Shown here one piece after another: positions 7,012-16,566 of a DNA stretch of 64,000 nucleotides. The notes under the pieces are model-generated. The model was not told where the DNA came from. It searched no databases and saw only the letters and a list, made by a program, of their open reading frames with translations. Source of the stretch: Kangiella profundi (lineage in GTDB: Bacteria > Pseudomonadota > Gammaproteobacteria > Enterobacterales > Kangiellaceae); contig NZ_CP025120.1 in assembly GCF_002838765.1 (NCBI RefSeq), positions 868,001 to 932,000 on the forward strand, given 5' to 3'. Within the stretch, counting starts at the first letter, position 1. Every line of letters starts with the position of its first letter. The position numbers were made by a program, and so were the translations under genes.

Positions 7012-8190
7012 TTAGGCCATTTTTCTGAGTCTTAGGATAGCTTCCTCTAGCGTTTCCATACTTGCAGCATAGGATAGACGTAGGTGGCCAGGTGCGCCGA
7101 ACGCTGAACCGGGGACCAATGCCAGGTCAACTTTTTCGATAAGCAGCTCAGCAAAATCCAGATCCGATTCACAGCCATGCTTTTCTATCAAGCCTTGCAT
7201 ATTGGGGAACGCATAGAAAGTGCCATCGCTTGGTAAGCAGGTTACACCTTCGATGCTATTGAGGGCATGTACCAAGTAATCGTGACGCTTTTTGAAGGCT
7301 TCGAGCATAGGCTTAATACAGGACTGGTCGCCAGCAAGAGCTGCAGTTGCTGCAGCCTGGCTGGGTGCTGCTGGGTTAGAAGTGCTCTGCGACTGAATCT
7401 TCTTCATGGCGCCAATTAAATCTGCTGGGCCGCCAGCATAGCCAATACGCCAGCCGGTCATGGCATACGCTTTTGACACGCCATTCAATACCACGGTTCT
7501 GTCATACAGTTCAGGGCAGACATTGAGGATGTTTAAAAATGGCTCTTCAGTCCACAGGATATGTTCGTACATATCGTCTGTAGCGACTACGATGTCAGGA
7601 TATTCCACTAACACATCAGCCAGTGCTTTTAACTCATCTTTGCTGTAGGCAACACCCGTCGGGTTACTTGGGCTGTTGATGACAAAGAGCTTTGTCTTGT
7701 CAGTAATCGCGCTACGTAATTGCTCAGGTGTGATTTTCAGATGTTGTTCAATGGTTGTTTCAATAATAACGGGTTTTGCGCCTGCTAAGATTGCCATATC
7801 AGGATAAGATACCCAGTATGGGGCAGGGATAATCACCTCATCACCATCATTTAGCAGAGCCTGGCAAAGGTTGTAAAAACTTTGTTTGCCCCCACATGAT
7901 ACAAGGATCTGGTTTGGCTGATAGTCCAAGTTGTTGTCTCGCTTGAACTTATCGATAACGGCTTGCTTAAGTTCAGGAGTACCGTCGACAGGCGTGTATT
8001 TGGTTGCGCCGTCTTTAATGGCTTCGATTGCAGCTTGCTTAATATGCTCTGGTGTATCGAAATCTGGTTCACCGGTACCCAAACCAACAATTGGACGGCC
8101 TTGAGCCTTAAGCTCCTTGGCTTTGGCTGCCACTGCAAGTGTTGGTGATGGTTTAACAAGTTTTACACGTTCGGAAAGTTGAATAGCCAC
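7012..8190 (-). CDS. Aspartate aminotransferase (class I, subgroup Ib type)
   Basis: A 392-residue PLP enzyme that exchanges amino groups between aspartate and 2-oxoglutarate. The N-terminus has the form typical of the Ib subgroup (GLGTGEPDFDTP then ATKYTPVDGTPELK). The Schiff-base lysine lies in NGVSKAYAMTGWRIGY, and the substrate-binding arginine is near the end (GHLRLSYA). It stands alone, divergent from uvrB. Related enzymes can also accept prephenate or other acids, so exact specificity is inferred. Confidence 0.93.
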   Translation of the reverse strand: MAIQLSERVKLVKPSPTLAVAAKAKELKAQGRPIVGLGTGEPDFDTPEHIKQAAIEAIKDGATKYTPVDGTPELKQAVIDKFKRDNNLDYQPNQILVSCGGKQSFYNLCQALLNDGDEVIIPAPYWVSYPDMAILAGAKPVIIETTIEQHLKITPEQLRSAITDKTKLFVINSPSNPTGVAYSKDELKALADVLVEYPDIVVATDDMYEHILWTEEPFLNILNVCPELYDRTVVLNGVSKAYAMTGWRIGYAGGPADLIGAMKKIQSQSTSNPAAPSQAAATAALAGDQSCIKPMLEAFKKRHDYLVHALNSIEGVTCLPSDGTFYAFPNMQGLIEKHGCESDLDFAELLIEKVDLALVPGSAFGAPGHLRLSYAASMETLEEAILRLRKMA

Positions 8191-8313
8191 CGTATCCCCT
8201 TAATTTGTTTGATCGATGATGAGTGTGCGAGAATATCTGGCAATGATACTCCAACTTTTTCGCCCACCCAAGTTTTAGCAGCGTAGTTTTACAAGAGTGT
8301 ATAAGTAAAAGTC

Positions 8314-10302
8314 ATGAGCCAACAATTTGATATTCAATCACCGTTCCCGCCTGCTGGTGACCAGCCAAAGGCGATCAAGCAATTGCTGGAAGGTCTAGAA
8401 GACGGTTTATCGCACCAGACTCTGCTTGGAGTAACAGGCTCTGGCAAGACCTATACCATGGCCAATGTCATTGCACAAAGTGGGCGGCCTGCCATTATCA
8501 TGGCCCCCAATAAAACTTTGGCTGCTCAACTTTATGGCGAAATGAAGGAGTTCTTCCCCAATAATGCGGTCGAGTACTTTGTTTCCTACTACGACTATTA
8601 CCAACCTGAAGCTTACGTTGCTGCATCCGACACTTTTATTGAAAAGGATTCGTCGATCAATGAGCATATTGAGCAGATGAGATTGTCTGCCACAAGAGCG
8701 TTATTAGAACGGCGCGATACAATTATTGTTGCTTCGGTATCCGCCATTTATGGTCTGGGTGACCCAAAAGCTTTCCACAGCATGGTCATGCACCTCAAAG
8801 TGGGGGACCCGGTGGATCAACGGTTTATCCTGCGACGCCTAGCCGAGCTGCAATACACCCGTAATGAATTTGACCTGCAGCGGGCAACTTATCGTGTACG
8901 AGGAGACTTGATCGATATTTATCCTGCAGAATCTGATAAACATGCGATTCGTATCGAATTATTTGATGATGAAGTCGAAACGATTCAGACCTTTGATCCG
9001 CTAACAGGTGAGGTGCTGAAAAGGCTCACACGAGTGACTATTTTTCCTAAAAGTCACTATGTGACATCGCGCCAAACGATTCTCGATGCCATTGAGCAGA
9101 TTAAGGTAGACCTAAAAGAACGTCTGGCCCAATTTTACGAGCAGAACAAGCTAGTAGAAGCACAGCGCCTGGAGCAGCGGGTCAAATTTGATATTGAGAT
9201 GATGCAGGAGTTGGGTTATTGCTCGGGTATCGAAAACTATTCTCGTTACCTGTCTGGAGCTCAGCCAGGTGAGCCACCTCCCTGTTTACTGGACTATTTG
9301 CCAACAGATGCATTGATGATTATCGATGAGTCTCACGTTACCGTATCGCAAATTGGTGCTATGTATAAAGGGGACCGCTCTCGAAAAGAAACGTTGGTAA
9401 ATTACGGTTTCCGACTGCCTGCAGCCTTGGACAATCGCCCATTACGGTTTGAAGAGTTTGAACGCATATCGCCGCAGACGGTTTTTGTCTCAGCTACCCC
9501 AGGCAAGTATGAAGAAGAGCATTCTGGTCAGGTCGTAGAGCAGGTGGTTCGTCCAACTGGACTTATTGATCCAGAAGTGGAGGTGCGGCCAGTCGGAACT
9601 CAGGTGGATGATTTGCTGTCTGAAATCCATCTTCGGGTTGATAAAAATGAGCGTGTATTGGTCACTACACTAACCAAGAAAATGGCGGAAGATTTGACCG
9701 ACTATCTCTCGGAACACGGTGTTCGCGTGCGATATCTACATTCAGACATTGATACCGTAGAGCGAATGGAGATTATCCGTGACTTGCGTCTGGGTGAGTT
9801 TGATGTACTAGTCGGCATCAACCTGTTACGAGAGGGGCTGGACATGCCCGAAGTTTCATTGGTTGCAATTCTTGATGCGGATAAAGAGGGCTTCTTACGC
9901 TCAGAGCGTTCACTGATTCAGACCATTGGCCGTGCTGCACGTAATCTTAGCGGTAAAGCTATCTTATACGCCGATAGAATCACAGGTTCCATGGAGCGAG
10001 CCATTGGTGAAACTAACCGCCGTCGCGCGATTCAGCAGGAATTTAATGAAAAGCATGGCATTACTCCTATTGGCGTCAGTAAGAAAATCACTGATGTAAT
10101 GGATACCGGCCACAGCAAGAAAAGCCGTAAAGTTGCAGAAAAGCTGGGTCAATATAAGGTTAAATCTCTGGCCGACGCGGTAAAAGAAATTGCTCAGATG
10201 GAAAAGCAAATGCTCGAATACGCCAAAAACCTCGAGTTCGAAAAAGCTGCAAAGCTTAGGGATGAAATTCAAAAACTTCGTGATGCCAGTTTGGCGACCT
10301 GA
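8314..10302 (+). CDS. uvrB: UvrABC excision repair helicase-like subunit B
   Basis: Damage-verification subunit of nucleotide excision repair. Its 662 residues match the family. Visible features in order: Walker A GVTGSGKT (residues ~39-46), the beta-hairpin that probes DNA ([12 protein letters not shown]), the DESH helicase box ([11 protein letters not shown]), helicase motif VI (QTIGRAARN) and the C-terminal UVR motif that contacts UvrC ([14 protein letters not shown]). No LexA box of the CTGT-N8-ACAG form was visible upstream, so SOS control is not apparent. Confidence 0.98.
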   Translation: MSQQFDIQSPFPPAGDQPKAIKQLLEGLEDGLSHQTLLGVTGSGKTYTMANVIAQSGRPAIIMAPNKTLAAQLYGEMKEFFPNNAVEYFVSYYDYYQPEAYVAASDTFIEKDSSINEHIEQMRLSATRALLERRDTIIVASVSAIYGLGDPKAFHSMVMHLKVGDPVDQRFILRRLAELQYTRNEFDLQRATYRVRGDLIDIYPAESDKHAIRIELFDDEVETIQTFDPLTGEVLKRLTRVTIFPKSHYVTSRQTILDAIEQIKVDLKERLAQFYEQNKLVEAQRLEQRVKFDIEMMQELGYCSGIENYSRYLSGAQPGEPPPCLLDYLPTDALMIIDESHVTVSQIGAMYKGDRSRKETLVNYGFRLPAALDNRPLRFEEFERISPQTVFVSATPGKYEEEHSGQVVEQVVRPTGLIDPEVEVRPVGTQVDDLLSEIHLRVDKNERVLVTTLTKKMAEDLTDYLSEHGVRVRYLHSDIDTVERMEIIRDLRLGEFDVLVGINLLREGLDMPEVSLVAILDADKEGFLRSERSLIQTIGRAARNLSGKAILYADRITGSMERAIGETNRRRAIQQEFNEKHGITPIGVSKKITDVMDTGHSKKSRKVAEKLGQYKVKSLADAVKEIAQMEKQMLEYAKNLEFEKAAKLRDEIQKLRDASLAT

Positions 10303-10632
10303 AATACTATACTATCTCCTCATATAGGTGGGTTTGGCCACCCACTTATATCTATTCTTTGCTAGTGAAGTGGCTTATCCTCAGTGCTTTGCTAACCACC
10401 TAACCAGCCCAAAGAGAGCCATTTCACATTAGCAGAGCACCATTAAATGACCAATTGAACCTTTGTTTCAATCGGTGTTCAGATGCTACAATATGACGTT
10501 TAGCTCAAGGTTGTATAGCAACCGAATAATAGAGTATTAGGCCAATATTAAGGCTTACGCAGCTGAGATCGTTTTATTAAATTACAGAGCTGCTTAACTT
10601 ATTGATTTTATAGGTGAAGTCTGGGAGTGGAA
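10303..10632. other. 330-base gap after uvrB, with hairpin and possible promoter
   Basis: A hairpin GTGGGT-ttggcc-ACCCAC at about 10329-10346 could end uvrB but lacks a T-run. A promoter-like pair is listed separately at 10463-10492. I found no convincing gene in the remainder, which would give the MlaC-like gene an untranslated leader of roughly 130 bases. Confidence 0.5.
10463..10492 (+). promoter_or_regulatory. Possible sigma-70 promoter for the MlaC-like/rfaH pair
   Basis: TTGTTT at 10463-10468 and TACAAT at 10487-10492 are separated by 18 bases. The -10 is good and the -35 moderate. It lies upstream of the two-gene unit that contains rfaH. Confidence 0.35.
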
Positions 10633-11274
10633 ATGACAAAGACAGTCAAATACAGCTTGCTTGTGTTGCTATGGTTATTTTCTCAACTTGCTAATGCGAG
10701 TGTTGGAAATCAGGAGCTGAAGCAGTTTTTCCAGTCTAAGTTAGACCGCATCAATCACTTCATGCAGGAAAATCATGACAATGCCCTGCAAAACCCTTCT
10801 ATTTTGATGACTTTCGTTAATACTGACCTGCTTACTGTATGGTCTGCTAAAAATACCATTCGTGCCATGTTTGGTGCTCAGCGATGGTCTGAACTCACTA
10901 AAGATCAGGAATCACAACTGATTGCTGCTTATGAACAGACCATGCGTCGTTATCTGTATGAGGTCATGCGCCAATATCAGGGGCAAACCGCTACAGTTGA
11001 CTCAATACGCTTGAACGACAAACAAAACAAGGGCTGGTTAAGAGTGGTGCTTGATAGCCCATCTTTGCCTGATCTATCCATAGACTTGAAAATATACAAA
11101 GAAGATAGCGCTTGGACTATATATGACTTTAGTTTTCAAGGAATTAGCTTCGTAAAAATGAAGCAAAACTACTTCCAGTCAACCTTTGATGAAAAAGGAT
11201 TTGAGGGTGTGTTGGCCGATCTTAATAGGAAAAATCAGGAATTTAATGAAAAACTGAAGGTTGCCAAGAAGTGA
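10633..11274 (+). CDS. MlaC/Ttg2D-family periplasmic lipid-binding protein
   Basis: About 213 residues with a signal peptide ending near QLANASVG. The body matches the MlaC (toluene-tolerance Ttg2) fold, with the family's late motif visible as IYDFSFQGISFVKMKQNYF. MlaC carries phospholipid between the outer and inner membranes, but no mlaFEDB genes are next to it. ATG 10633 is preferred over the in-frame GTG at 10627 because GGGAG lies correctly before it. Its stop overlaps the rfaH GTG start (GTGA), so the two are probably translationally coupled. Confidence 0.8.
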   Translation: MTKTVKYSLLVLLWLFSQLANASVGNQELKQFFQSKLDRINHFMQENHDNALQNPSILMTFVNTDLLTVWSAKNTIRAMFGAQRWSELTKDQESQLIAAYEQTMRRYLYEVMRQYQGQTATVDSIRLNDKQNKGWLRVVLDSPSLPDLSIDLKIYKEDSAWTIYDFSFQGISFVKMKQNYFQSTFDEKGFEGVLADLNRKNQEFNEKLKVAKK

Positions 11275-11774
11275 TTGACAACAATAAGGGCTGGTACTTA
11301 GTTCATTCAAAGCCTAGACAAGAGCTTAGAGCTGAAGAACATCTTAAAAATCAAGCGATTAATTGTGTTTTACCTTTGATAGAGATTGAAAAAATTATCC
11401 GGGGTAAAAGGCAATTCATTTCCGAACCACTTTTCCCTGGATATTTATTTGTAGAGTTACAGACCAATGGACAGGACTGGTCCAAGATTCGTTCGACGCG
11501 AGGCGTTCGTGATTTTGTGCGATTTGGTGGAGTTCCTGGCAGAGTCCCAGAGTCCGTTCTGGAGCATTTGAAGATACTGGAAATAAGGGATCCAGCTATT
11601 GAAACTAATGCTCCAAAAGCTGGTGATAAAGTAGTAATAACCGATGGTCCTTTCAAGGACTTAGAAGGGGTTTTCAAAATAAGTAACGGTGAAGAACGCT
11701 CTATCGTCTTATTGACTATTTTGGGCAAAGCTACAGAGATGGAGCTTGAAAATAACAAGCTAAGAAAAGCCTAG
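11271..11774 (+). CDS. rfaH: RfaH-type transcription antiterminator
   Basis: 167 residues, close to known RfaH (~162). The NusG-like NGN domain starts WYLVHSKPRQELRAEEHLKNQ, which is diagnostic of RfaH rather than housekeeping NusG. FPGYLFVEL and STRGVRDFVRFGG follow, and the C-terminal KOW part is KVVITDGPFKDLEG. RfaH binds the ops element in the non-template strand at paused polymerase and lets it read through long, poorly expressed operons. An exact ops core lies 152 bases downstream, in the leader of the polysaccharide operon. The start is GTG. Confidence 0.93.
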   Translation: MIDNNKGWYLVHSKPRQELRAEEHLKNQAINCVLPLIEIEKIIRGKRQFISEPLFPGYLFVELQTNGQDWSKIRSTRGVRDFVRFGGVPGRVPESVLEHLKILEIRDPAIETNAPKAGDKVVITDGPFKDLEGVFKISNGEERSIVLLTILGKATEMELENNKLRKA

Positions 11775-11806
11775 ACGTTAAAAGGCAAAATTAATTAAAG
11801 CTGCAG

Positions 11807-11836
11807 GTTACATTGTTTGCGCTATCCCACTATAAT
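11807..11836 (+). promoter_or_regulatory. Candidate promoter of the polysaccharide operon
   Basis: GTTACA (11807-11812) and a consensus TATAAT (11831-11836) are separated by 18 bases. Transcription from here would give a leader of about 115 bases with the ops element roughly 85 bases in, the arrangement expected for RfaH control. Confidence 0.5.
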
Positions 11837-11925
11837 GGCGCGCGCTTTTAGAAATTGTAAAAATTTTGGACAAATAGTTCGGGCTTTACCGAACAGGAAG
11901 GTGCTTTGGGAACCGAAAACCCACG

Positions 11926-11936
11926 GGCGGTAGCGT
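11926..11936 (+). promoter_or_regulatory. ops element (RfaH recruitment site)
   Basis: GGCGGTAGCGT matches the enterobacterial ops core exactly. It lies between the candidate promoter and the cysQ start, directly downstream of an rfaH gene. The bases before it (GGGCTTTACCG... at 11881 onward) resemble the extended JUMPstart region. Confidence 0.88.
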
Positions 11937-11956
11937 ACCTGAGAGATATAGATAAT

Positions 11957-12763
11957 ATGGATACTAATAACTTTTTAAATCAAGAATTTGTTAATAAAAT
12001 TAATAAGATAGCCATCGATGCAGGAAATGAAATCATGGCAATTTATGAGAAGGACTTCGATATTTACGAAAAGATGGATGAATCCCCTCTCACTGAAGCC
12101 GATCTTGCTTCACATCACCACATTATCAATGAGCTTGCAGCATTAAAAACAGGATTTCCGGTATTATCTGAAGAGTCTGCTGATATTGACTGGAAGGAGC
12201 GGCAGTCCTGGTCAACTTATTGGCTGATTGATCCCCTCGACGGCACCAAAGAATTCATTAAAAAGAATGGTGAGTTTACAGTTAACATAGCTCTTATACA
12301 CCAAAATAAACCTGTATTGGGAGTGGTTTATGCACCAGCAATAGATGTTTTATACTTTGCATCAGAAGAAATTGGTGCCTGGAAAGCAGAAGCTGGTCAG
12401 ACTAAACAAATAAATGTATCAGATAAGGCAGAAACTCCACTTAGAGTGGTTGGTAGCCGCTCGCATCAATCAGATGCCATGGTTGGCTACTTAAATCAGT
12501 ACCCTAGCTATGACATGATCCCTATGGGTAGCTCACTTAAACTTTGCCTGGTAGCTGAAGGCAAGGCTGATCTATATCCTCGCTTAGGACCTACCAGCGA
12601 ATGGGATACGGCTGCAGCTCATGCAGTTGTAAATGCAGCCGGTGGAGCTTGTGTTGTGTTTGATTTAGACAAAAATACAGAGCAAGAGACTCTTGCTTAT
12701 AACGCCAAAGAGTCCTTATTGAATCCTTACTTTATCGTCAAAGGTCCTGAAATTATTGTTTAG
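11957..12763 (+). CDS. cysQ: 3'(2'),5'-bisphosphate nucleotidase
   Basis: A 268-residue member of the inositol monophosphatase-like, lithium-sensitive phosphatases. It removes the 3' phosphate of PAP, the by-product of sulfate transfer from PAPS. Metal-binding motifs are clear: PVLSEES and WLIDPLDGTKEFI, then the late block SEWDTAAAHAVVNAAGG. An upstream in-frame TTG would put ops inside the gene, so ATG 11957 is the better start. It is the first gene of the ops operon. With the sulfotransferase and CysDNC further down, it closes the PAPS cycle. Confidence 0.9.
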   Translation: MDTNNFLNQEFVNKINKIAIDAGNEIMAIYEKDFDIYEKMDESPLTEADLASHHHIINELAALKTGFPVLSEESADIDWKERQSWSTYWLIDPLDGTKEFIKKNGEFTVNIALIHQNKPVLGVVYAPAIDVLYFASEEIGAWKAEAGQTKQINVSDKAETPLRVVGSRSHQSDAMVGYLNQYPSYDMIPMGSSLKLCLVAEGKADLYPRLGPTSEWDTAAAHAVVNAAGGACVVFDLDKNTEQETLAYNAKESLLNPYFIVKGPEIIV

Positions 12764-12862
12764 GTGATGTGTTATTGAGCAAAGCAGTTGTTTGGTGCCG
12801 ATTTACATTGTTTTGAAAATGAGCCTGTATATAAACTAGAAAAACAAGGGAATAAGAAATAA

Positions 12863-14317
12863 ATGAAGGTATATCCAATTTTATTGTTACTTTTTTCTGC
12901 CAATGCTGTAGCTGAACCTTGGCTAGATACTCGTGATATTTGGTTGCGCGCGGATATTGAGCAGTTGGCAAGCGAAGGCATAATTAAAGCACCCATTACT
13001 ACCTGGCCATTACCTTGGGCCTCTATTATAAAAGATTTAGAGGCTGCTTCTGAGGAAGATATGGATCCGGATATGGTTCCTGCTTTTTTAAGATTGAAGC
13101 GTAAAGCTGGTATTGAGATGGGCAGTAACGGACAGACGTCTATTTCTTTAAAGGCTGGCAATCAAAATAAGGTCTTACGCCAGTTTGGAGATGAACGACG
13201 CGAAGAAGCAGAACTTTCTGTCAGAACTTCAGGACTTGGTAAAACACTGGCCTGGAATATTGAGGCAACTAAAGCTGTTGACCCGATTGATGGTGAAGAA
13301 GATAGGCTAGACCATTCATACGTGGCAGCCATTGCAGGTAACTGGATTATATCGGCTGGCGCGCAGGAACGCTGGTATGGCCCAGGTTGGGAAACATCTT
13401 TGATCTTAAGCAACAATGCAAGACCAGTGCCCAGTATTTCCATACAAAGAAATTACAGCGATCCTTTTGAAACTCCGTGGTTATCGTGGATTGGCCCCTG
13501 GAGCTTAAACGCCTTTGCTGGACAGTTAGAAAGTGATCGCTTTATTCCACATACCAAATTATTGGGTATGAGCGTAACGTTCAAACCTTTCGACTCATTG
13601 GAAATAGGACTGCGTAGAACGGCTCAGTGGGGTGGAGAAGGTAGACCAGAATCATTTTCAAGCTTTACAGACTTATTGCTAGGAAGAACAAATTGTGACG
13701 AAATTGATGATGGCTGTGATGATCGTCTGAATTCTAATGAAGCTGGTAACCAACTAGCAGGCATAGATTTCAATTGGATAATTCCTACAGAAACGAAGCT
13801 GGGTTCAATTTATGGTCAGCTTGTAGGTGAAGATGAGGCTGGTTATGCTCCTTCCCGAAAGTTTTACCAACTTGGTTATAAGAATAATCTCTACTCTGGA
13901 GACTTTGCTGTGCTTGGTTATATCGAGTATTCTGATACAGAAAATGAGTACAGCCCAAACTTGACTTATAACCACGGTATATATCAAACAGGTTATCGTA
14001 CCGAGGGACGTAATATAGGTTCTACCTACGACAACGATACTCAGAGCATTGCGTTGGGGATTTTAGCATCACACAAAAATGGCCATCGTTACAAGATTCG
14101 GTTTGCAAAAGTCGACATGAATAGTGATGGTGGTGACGGAAATCATAGCATTTCTAATGATGCCATTAACTTTCGTCAGCTGGAGCTACAATACCAGTAC
14201 CCAATTGGCGATAGTGTGATTGGTTTTGAAATTGATATTAAGGATAAAGTGATTGATTCCTTTGGCTATCAGAAGGAACGTTACAACGTCGGGCTCTCTT
14301 GGGAAATGACATTTTAA
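12863..14317 (+). CDS. Wzi-family capsule assembly outer-membrane protein
   Basis: 484 residues with a short signal peptide (YPILLLLFSANAVAEP). The body has the alternating pattern of an outer-membrane beta-barrel and ends in an aromatic residue (VGLSWEMTF), as barrels usually do. The stretch SAGAQERWYGPGWETSLILS is a hallmark of the Wzi-type capsule family (W-GP-W). Wzi anchors or organises capsule at the cell surface. It lies between cysQ and the export genes, supporting a capsule role. Confidence 0.82.
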   Translation: MKVYPILLLLFSANAVAEPWLDTRDIWLRADIEQLASEGIIKAPITTWPLPWASIIKDLEAASEEDMDPDMVPAFLRLKRKAGIEMGSNGQTSISLKAGNQNKVLRQFGDERREEAELSVRTSGLGKTLAWNIEATKAVDPIDGEEDRLDHSYVAAIAGNWIISAGAQERWYGPGWETSLILSNNARPVPSISIQRNYSDPFETPWLSWIGPWSLNAFAGQLESDRFIPHTKLLGMSVTFKPFDSLEIGLRRTAQWGGEGRPESFSSFTDLLLGRTNCDEIDDGCDDRLNSNEAGNQLAGIDFNWIIPTETKLGSIYGQLVGEDEAGYAPSRKFYQLGYKNNLYSGDFAVLGYIEYSDTENEYSPNLTYNHGIYQTGYRTEGRNIGSTYDNDTQSIALGILASHKNGHRYKIRFAKVDMNSDGGDGNHSISNDAINFRQLELQYQYPIGDSVIGFEIDIKDKVIDSFGYQKERYNVGLSWEMTF

Positions 14318-14361
14318 TCTTTAGAGTTGCTCAATAAAGTATTTATTAAGATTGTTCGTTA

Positions 14362-14769
14362 ATGAAGACAAATAATATGAAAAATTCAGTGCGTAAAGGT
14401 CTCTTGCTAATAGGTACACTGCTAGCTCTGCAGGGGTGCGTTAGTGCTCCTCCGGAAGTTTCTGCATCTATACCACTAATTCAAGATCAGAAAGTTTATT
14501 CTGGAAATTACTTATCGGAAGATTTCTCTCGCATTATTCAAGGTGCCACTGAAGGAGATAAGCTGCAATATCAGGGCGACACTATATTAGTTGGCAAAGA
14601 ATATACTTCAGCGCTTGGCCTGAATTGCAAATCTGTAAGAGTTTTCGAAAAAAATTATACTGGATATGACAGTACTGTTTGTATGACAACCAGTGGCTGG
14701 TTTATGGCCTCTTCACTAACGGTAAAAAGCCCGACTCCTCAACACTGGGAGGGCAATAATAATGAATAG
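14362..14769 (+). CDS. Small capsule-locus lipoprotein
   Basis: 135 residues with a lipoprotein signal peptide and lipobox (LLALQGC). The mature part is about 110 residues, with two internal cysteines (LNCKSVRVF and STVCMT) that could form a disulfide, and no enzyme motif. It resembles small lipoproteins found beside Wza-type exporters in other capsule loci (DVU3141-like), but that comparison is from memory. Its stop overlaps the next gene's start by 8 bases, indicating coupling with the export protein. Confidence 0.6.
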   Translation: MKTNNMKNSVRKGLLLIGTLLALQGCVSAPPEVSASIPLIQDQKVYSGNYLSEDFSRIIQGATEGDKLQYQGDTILVGKEYTSALGLNCKSVRVFEKNYTGYDSTVCMTTSGWFMASSLTVKSPTPQHWEGNNNE

Positions 14770-16561
14770 TTATCTTTTGGATACAAAACACTTACACATC
14801 CGATTGCTTTTCTTATTGGCACTTGCCTTGGTTAGTAGTATGGGTCATTCAGCAAGCCAGGAAGAGGCTATGCTCCTCGATGAGTTCGAATTAAGAAGCT
14901 CTTTACTTAACTCGAACCAGACTGATAACGCTAACTCAGTACAACAAGTTAACCCCAAGACATATTTAGACCAAAATAGAAACGGTCAATTGCTTCCTGG
15001 TGAACAACGAATAGAAAAATTACTTCCACCATCTGAAGCAGGGCTTCCAGCACCTTATGGTGCAAATTTATTTGCTGGTGGCTATGAAAGTGAGCGAGTT
15101 GATGGTTTAAACGAAGACTATCTAGTAGCACCAGGAGACAAGATATCTATATGGATGTGGGGTGCCGTAAACTTGTCACAAGTGGTAACCGTTGATAATC
15201 AAGGTAATATCTTTCTTCCTGAAATTGGACCTATCAAGTTAAGTAATACACCAGCCAGCAAAGTTAATTCTTTGGTAACTTCGCATATCAGAAAAGTTTA
15301 TAAATCAAACGTAGAGGTTTACGTCAATCTGCTGAGTCCAACACCTGTTAGCGTATATGTTACGGGGCCGGTTATAAGACCAGGTCAGTATGCAGGGATG
15401 GCATCCGACAGCATCCTATACTATTTAAAGCGTGCAGGGGGAATTGATGCTGATCGTGGTAGCTATCGAGAAATTTCTGTAATCAGAGATGAAAAAGAAG
15501 TTATTAAGTTTGATCTCTACGAGTTTCTACGAAATGGCGTATTACCAGAATTTAGTTTTAAAGATAAAGATGTAATCCTGGTCTCCCAACAAGGATCAAC
15601 AGTTACCGTAATGGCTGGAGCAAGAAACTCTTTCCGCTTCGAGTTTAAAGATGATACTGCAAAAGGTAAGGAGTTATCTCATTACGCAAGACCTTTATCC
15701 AGCATAAGCCATGTCGGGGTTGCCGGCACACGTCCAGATGGTCCTTTCTCTGTCTACTTACCATTCGAACAGTTTTCAGATTTTGAACTGATGGATGGCG
15801 ATAAATTATTATTTAATGATGACTGGCATGCACAAATATACGACATCAAGGTCAGTGGCAGCCATTTAGGACCATCACATTACACGGTCAAAAAACGAAC
15901 CAGACTGCATGATCTTTTGAGCCATGTAGAAATCGATCCAGAATTAGCTGACTTTGAAAATATTTATTTACTTAGAAAAAGTGTCGCTAAAAAGCAGAAA
16001 GAAATGATAGACCAAGCACTCGATCGATTAGAACGAAGTGTTTATACCGCTCCTGTCCAATCTAGTGGAGAAGGTGCAATCAGAACCCAGGAAGCTAGGT
16101 TGGTTTCCGATTTTGTACGCAGAGCAAAGCAAATAAAGCCACTTGGTAAAGTCATAGTTTCTGAAAATGGAAATATCGCCAATATTCTTCTTGAGCAGGG
16201 TGACGAAATTGTCATCCCGCAAAAATCAGACCTAGTTCATGTTGGTGGTGAGGTGTTGTTACCACAATCAGTTGTCTTTAATCCCAATGCAACCATTGAG
16301 GACTATATCGCCTGGGCTGGTGGTTACACAGAAAGAGCAAACCATGAGCGAATCATAGTTGTTCATGCCAATGGGTTAGTCAGTTATTTTGAGCAGTCAT
16401 CATCAAGCTGGATGATCCACTCTAAGAACGAAAATAAAATTAAACCGGGTGATCAAGTCTTGGTGTTACCTAAAGTTGATGCGAAAATCATGCAAGCCGT
16501 TAAAGATATGACTCAAATCATCTACCAGATTGCTGTAGCTGCGAACGTGGCAATAGATTAA
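14762..16561 (+). CDS. Wza/KpsD-family polysaccharide export protein
   Basis: A 599-residue periplasmic or outer-membrane export component. After a signal peptide (~residues 12-31) comes a charged linker. Next is the Poly_export domain (~115-200; DYLVAPGDKISIWMWG then GNIFLPEIGPI), followed by SLBB-type repeats (VTGPVIRPGQYAG; VHVGGEVLLPQSV). There is no lipobox after the signal, which is closer to KpsD than to lipoprotein Wza. It sits immediately before the KpsM/KpsT transporter, so it probably forms the outer part of an ABC-dependent capsule exporter. Confidence 0.88.
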   Translation: MNSYLLDTKHLHIRLLFLLALALVSSMGHSASQEEAMLLDEFELRSSLLNSNQTDNANSVQQVNPKTYLDQNRNGQLLPGEQRIEKLLPPSEAGLPAPYGANLFAGGYESERVDGLNEDYLVAPGDKISIWMWGAVNLSQVVTVDNQGNIFLPEIGPIKLSNTPASKVNSLVTSHIRKVYKSNVEVYVNLLSPTPVSVYVTGPVIRPGQYAGMASDSILYYLKRAGGIDADRGSYREISVIRDEKEVIKFDLYEFLRNGVLPEFSFKDKDVILVSQQGSTVTVMAGARNSFRFEFKDDTAKGKELSHYARPLSSISHVGVAGTRPDGPFSVYLPFEQFSDFELMDGDKLLFNDDWHAQIYDIKVSGSHLGPSHYTVKKRTRLHDLLSHVEIDPELADFENIYLLRKSVAKKQKEMIDQALDRLERSVYTAPVQSSGEGAIRTQEARLVSDFVRRAKQIKPLGKVIVSENGNIANILLEQGDEIVIPQKSDLVHVGGEVLLPQSVVFNPNATIEDYIAWAGGYTERANHERIIVVHANGLVSYFEQSSSSWMIHSKNENKIKPGDQVLVLPKVDAKIMQAVKDMTQIIYQIAVAANVAID

Positions 16562-16566
16562 TAGTT

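Noticed and set aside
8191..8313. LexA-binding box upstream of uvrB
   Set aside because: No sequence matching CTGT-N8-ACAG closely was found. CTGGCAATGATACTCC lacks the second half.
11351..11758. 135-codon minus-strand frame within rfaH
   Set aside because: It lies opposite a convincing RfaH protein and has low-complexity serine- and proline-rich translation with no signal or motif.
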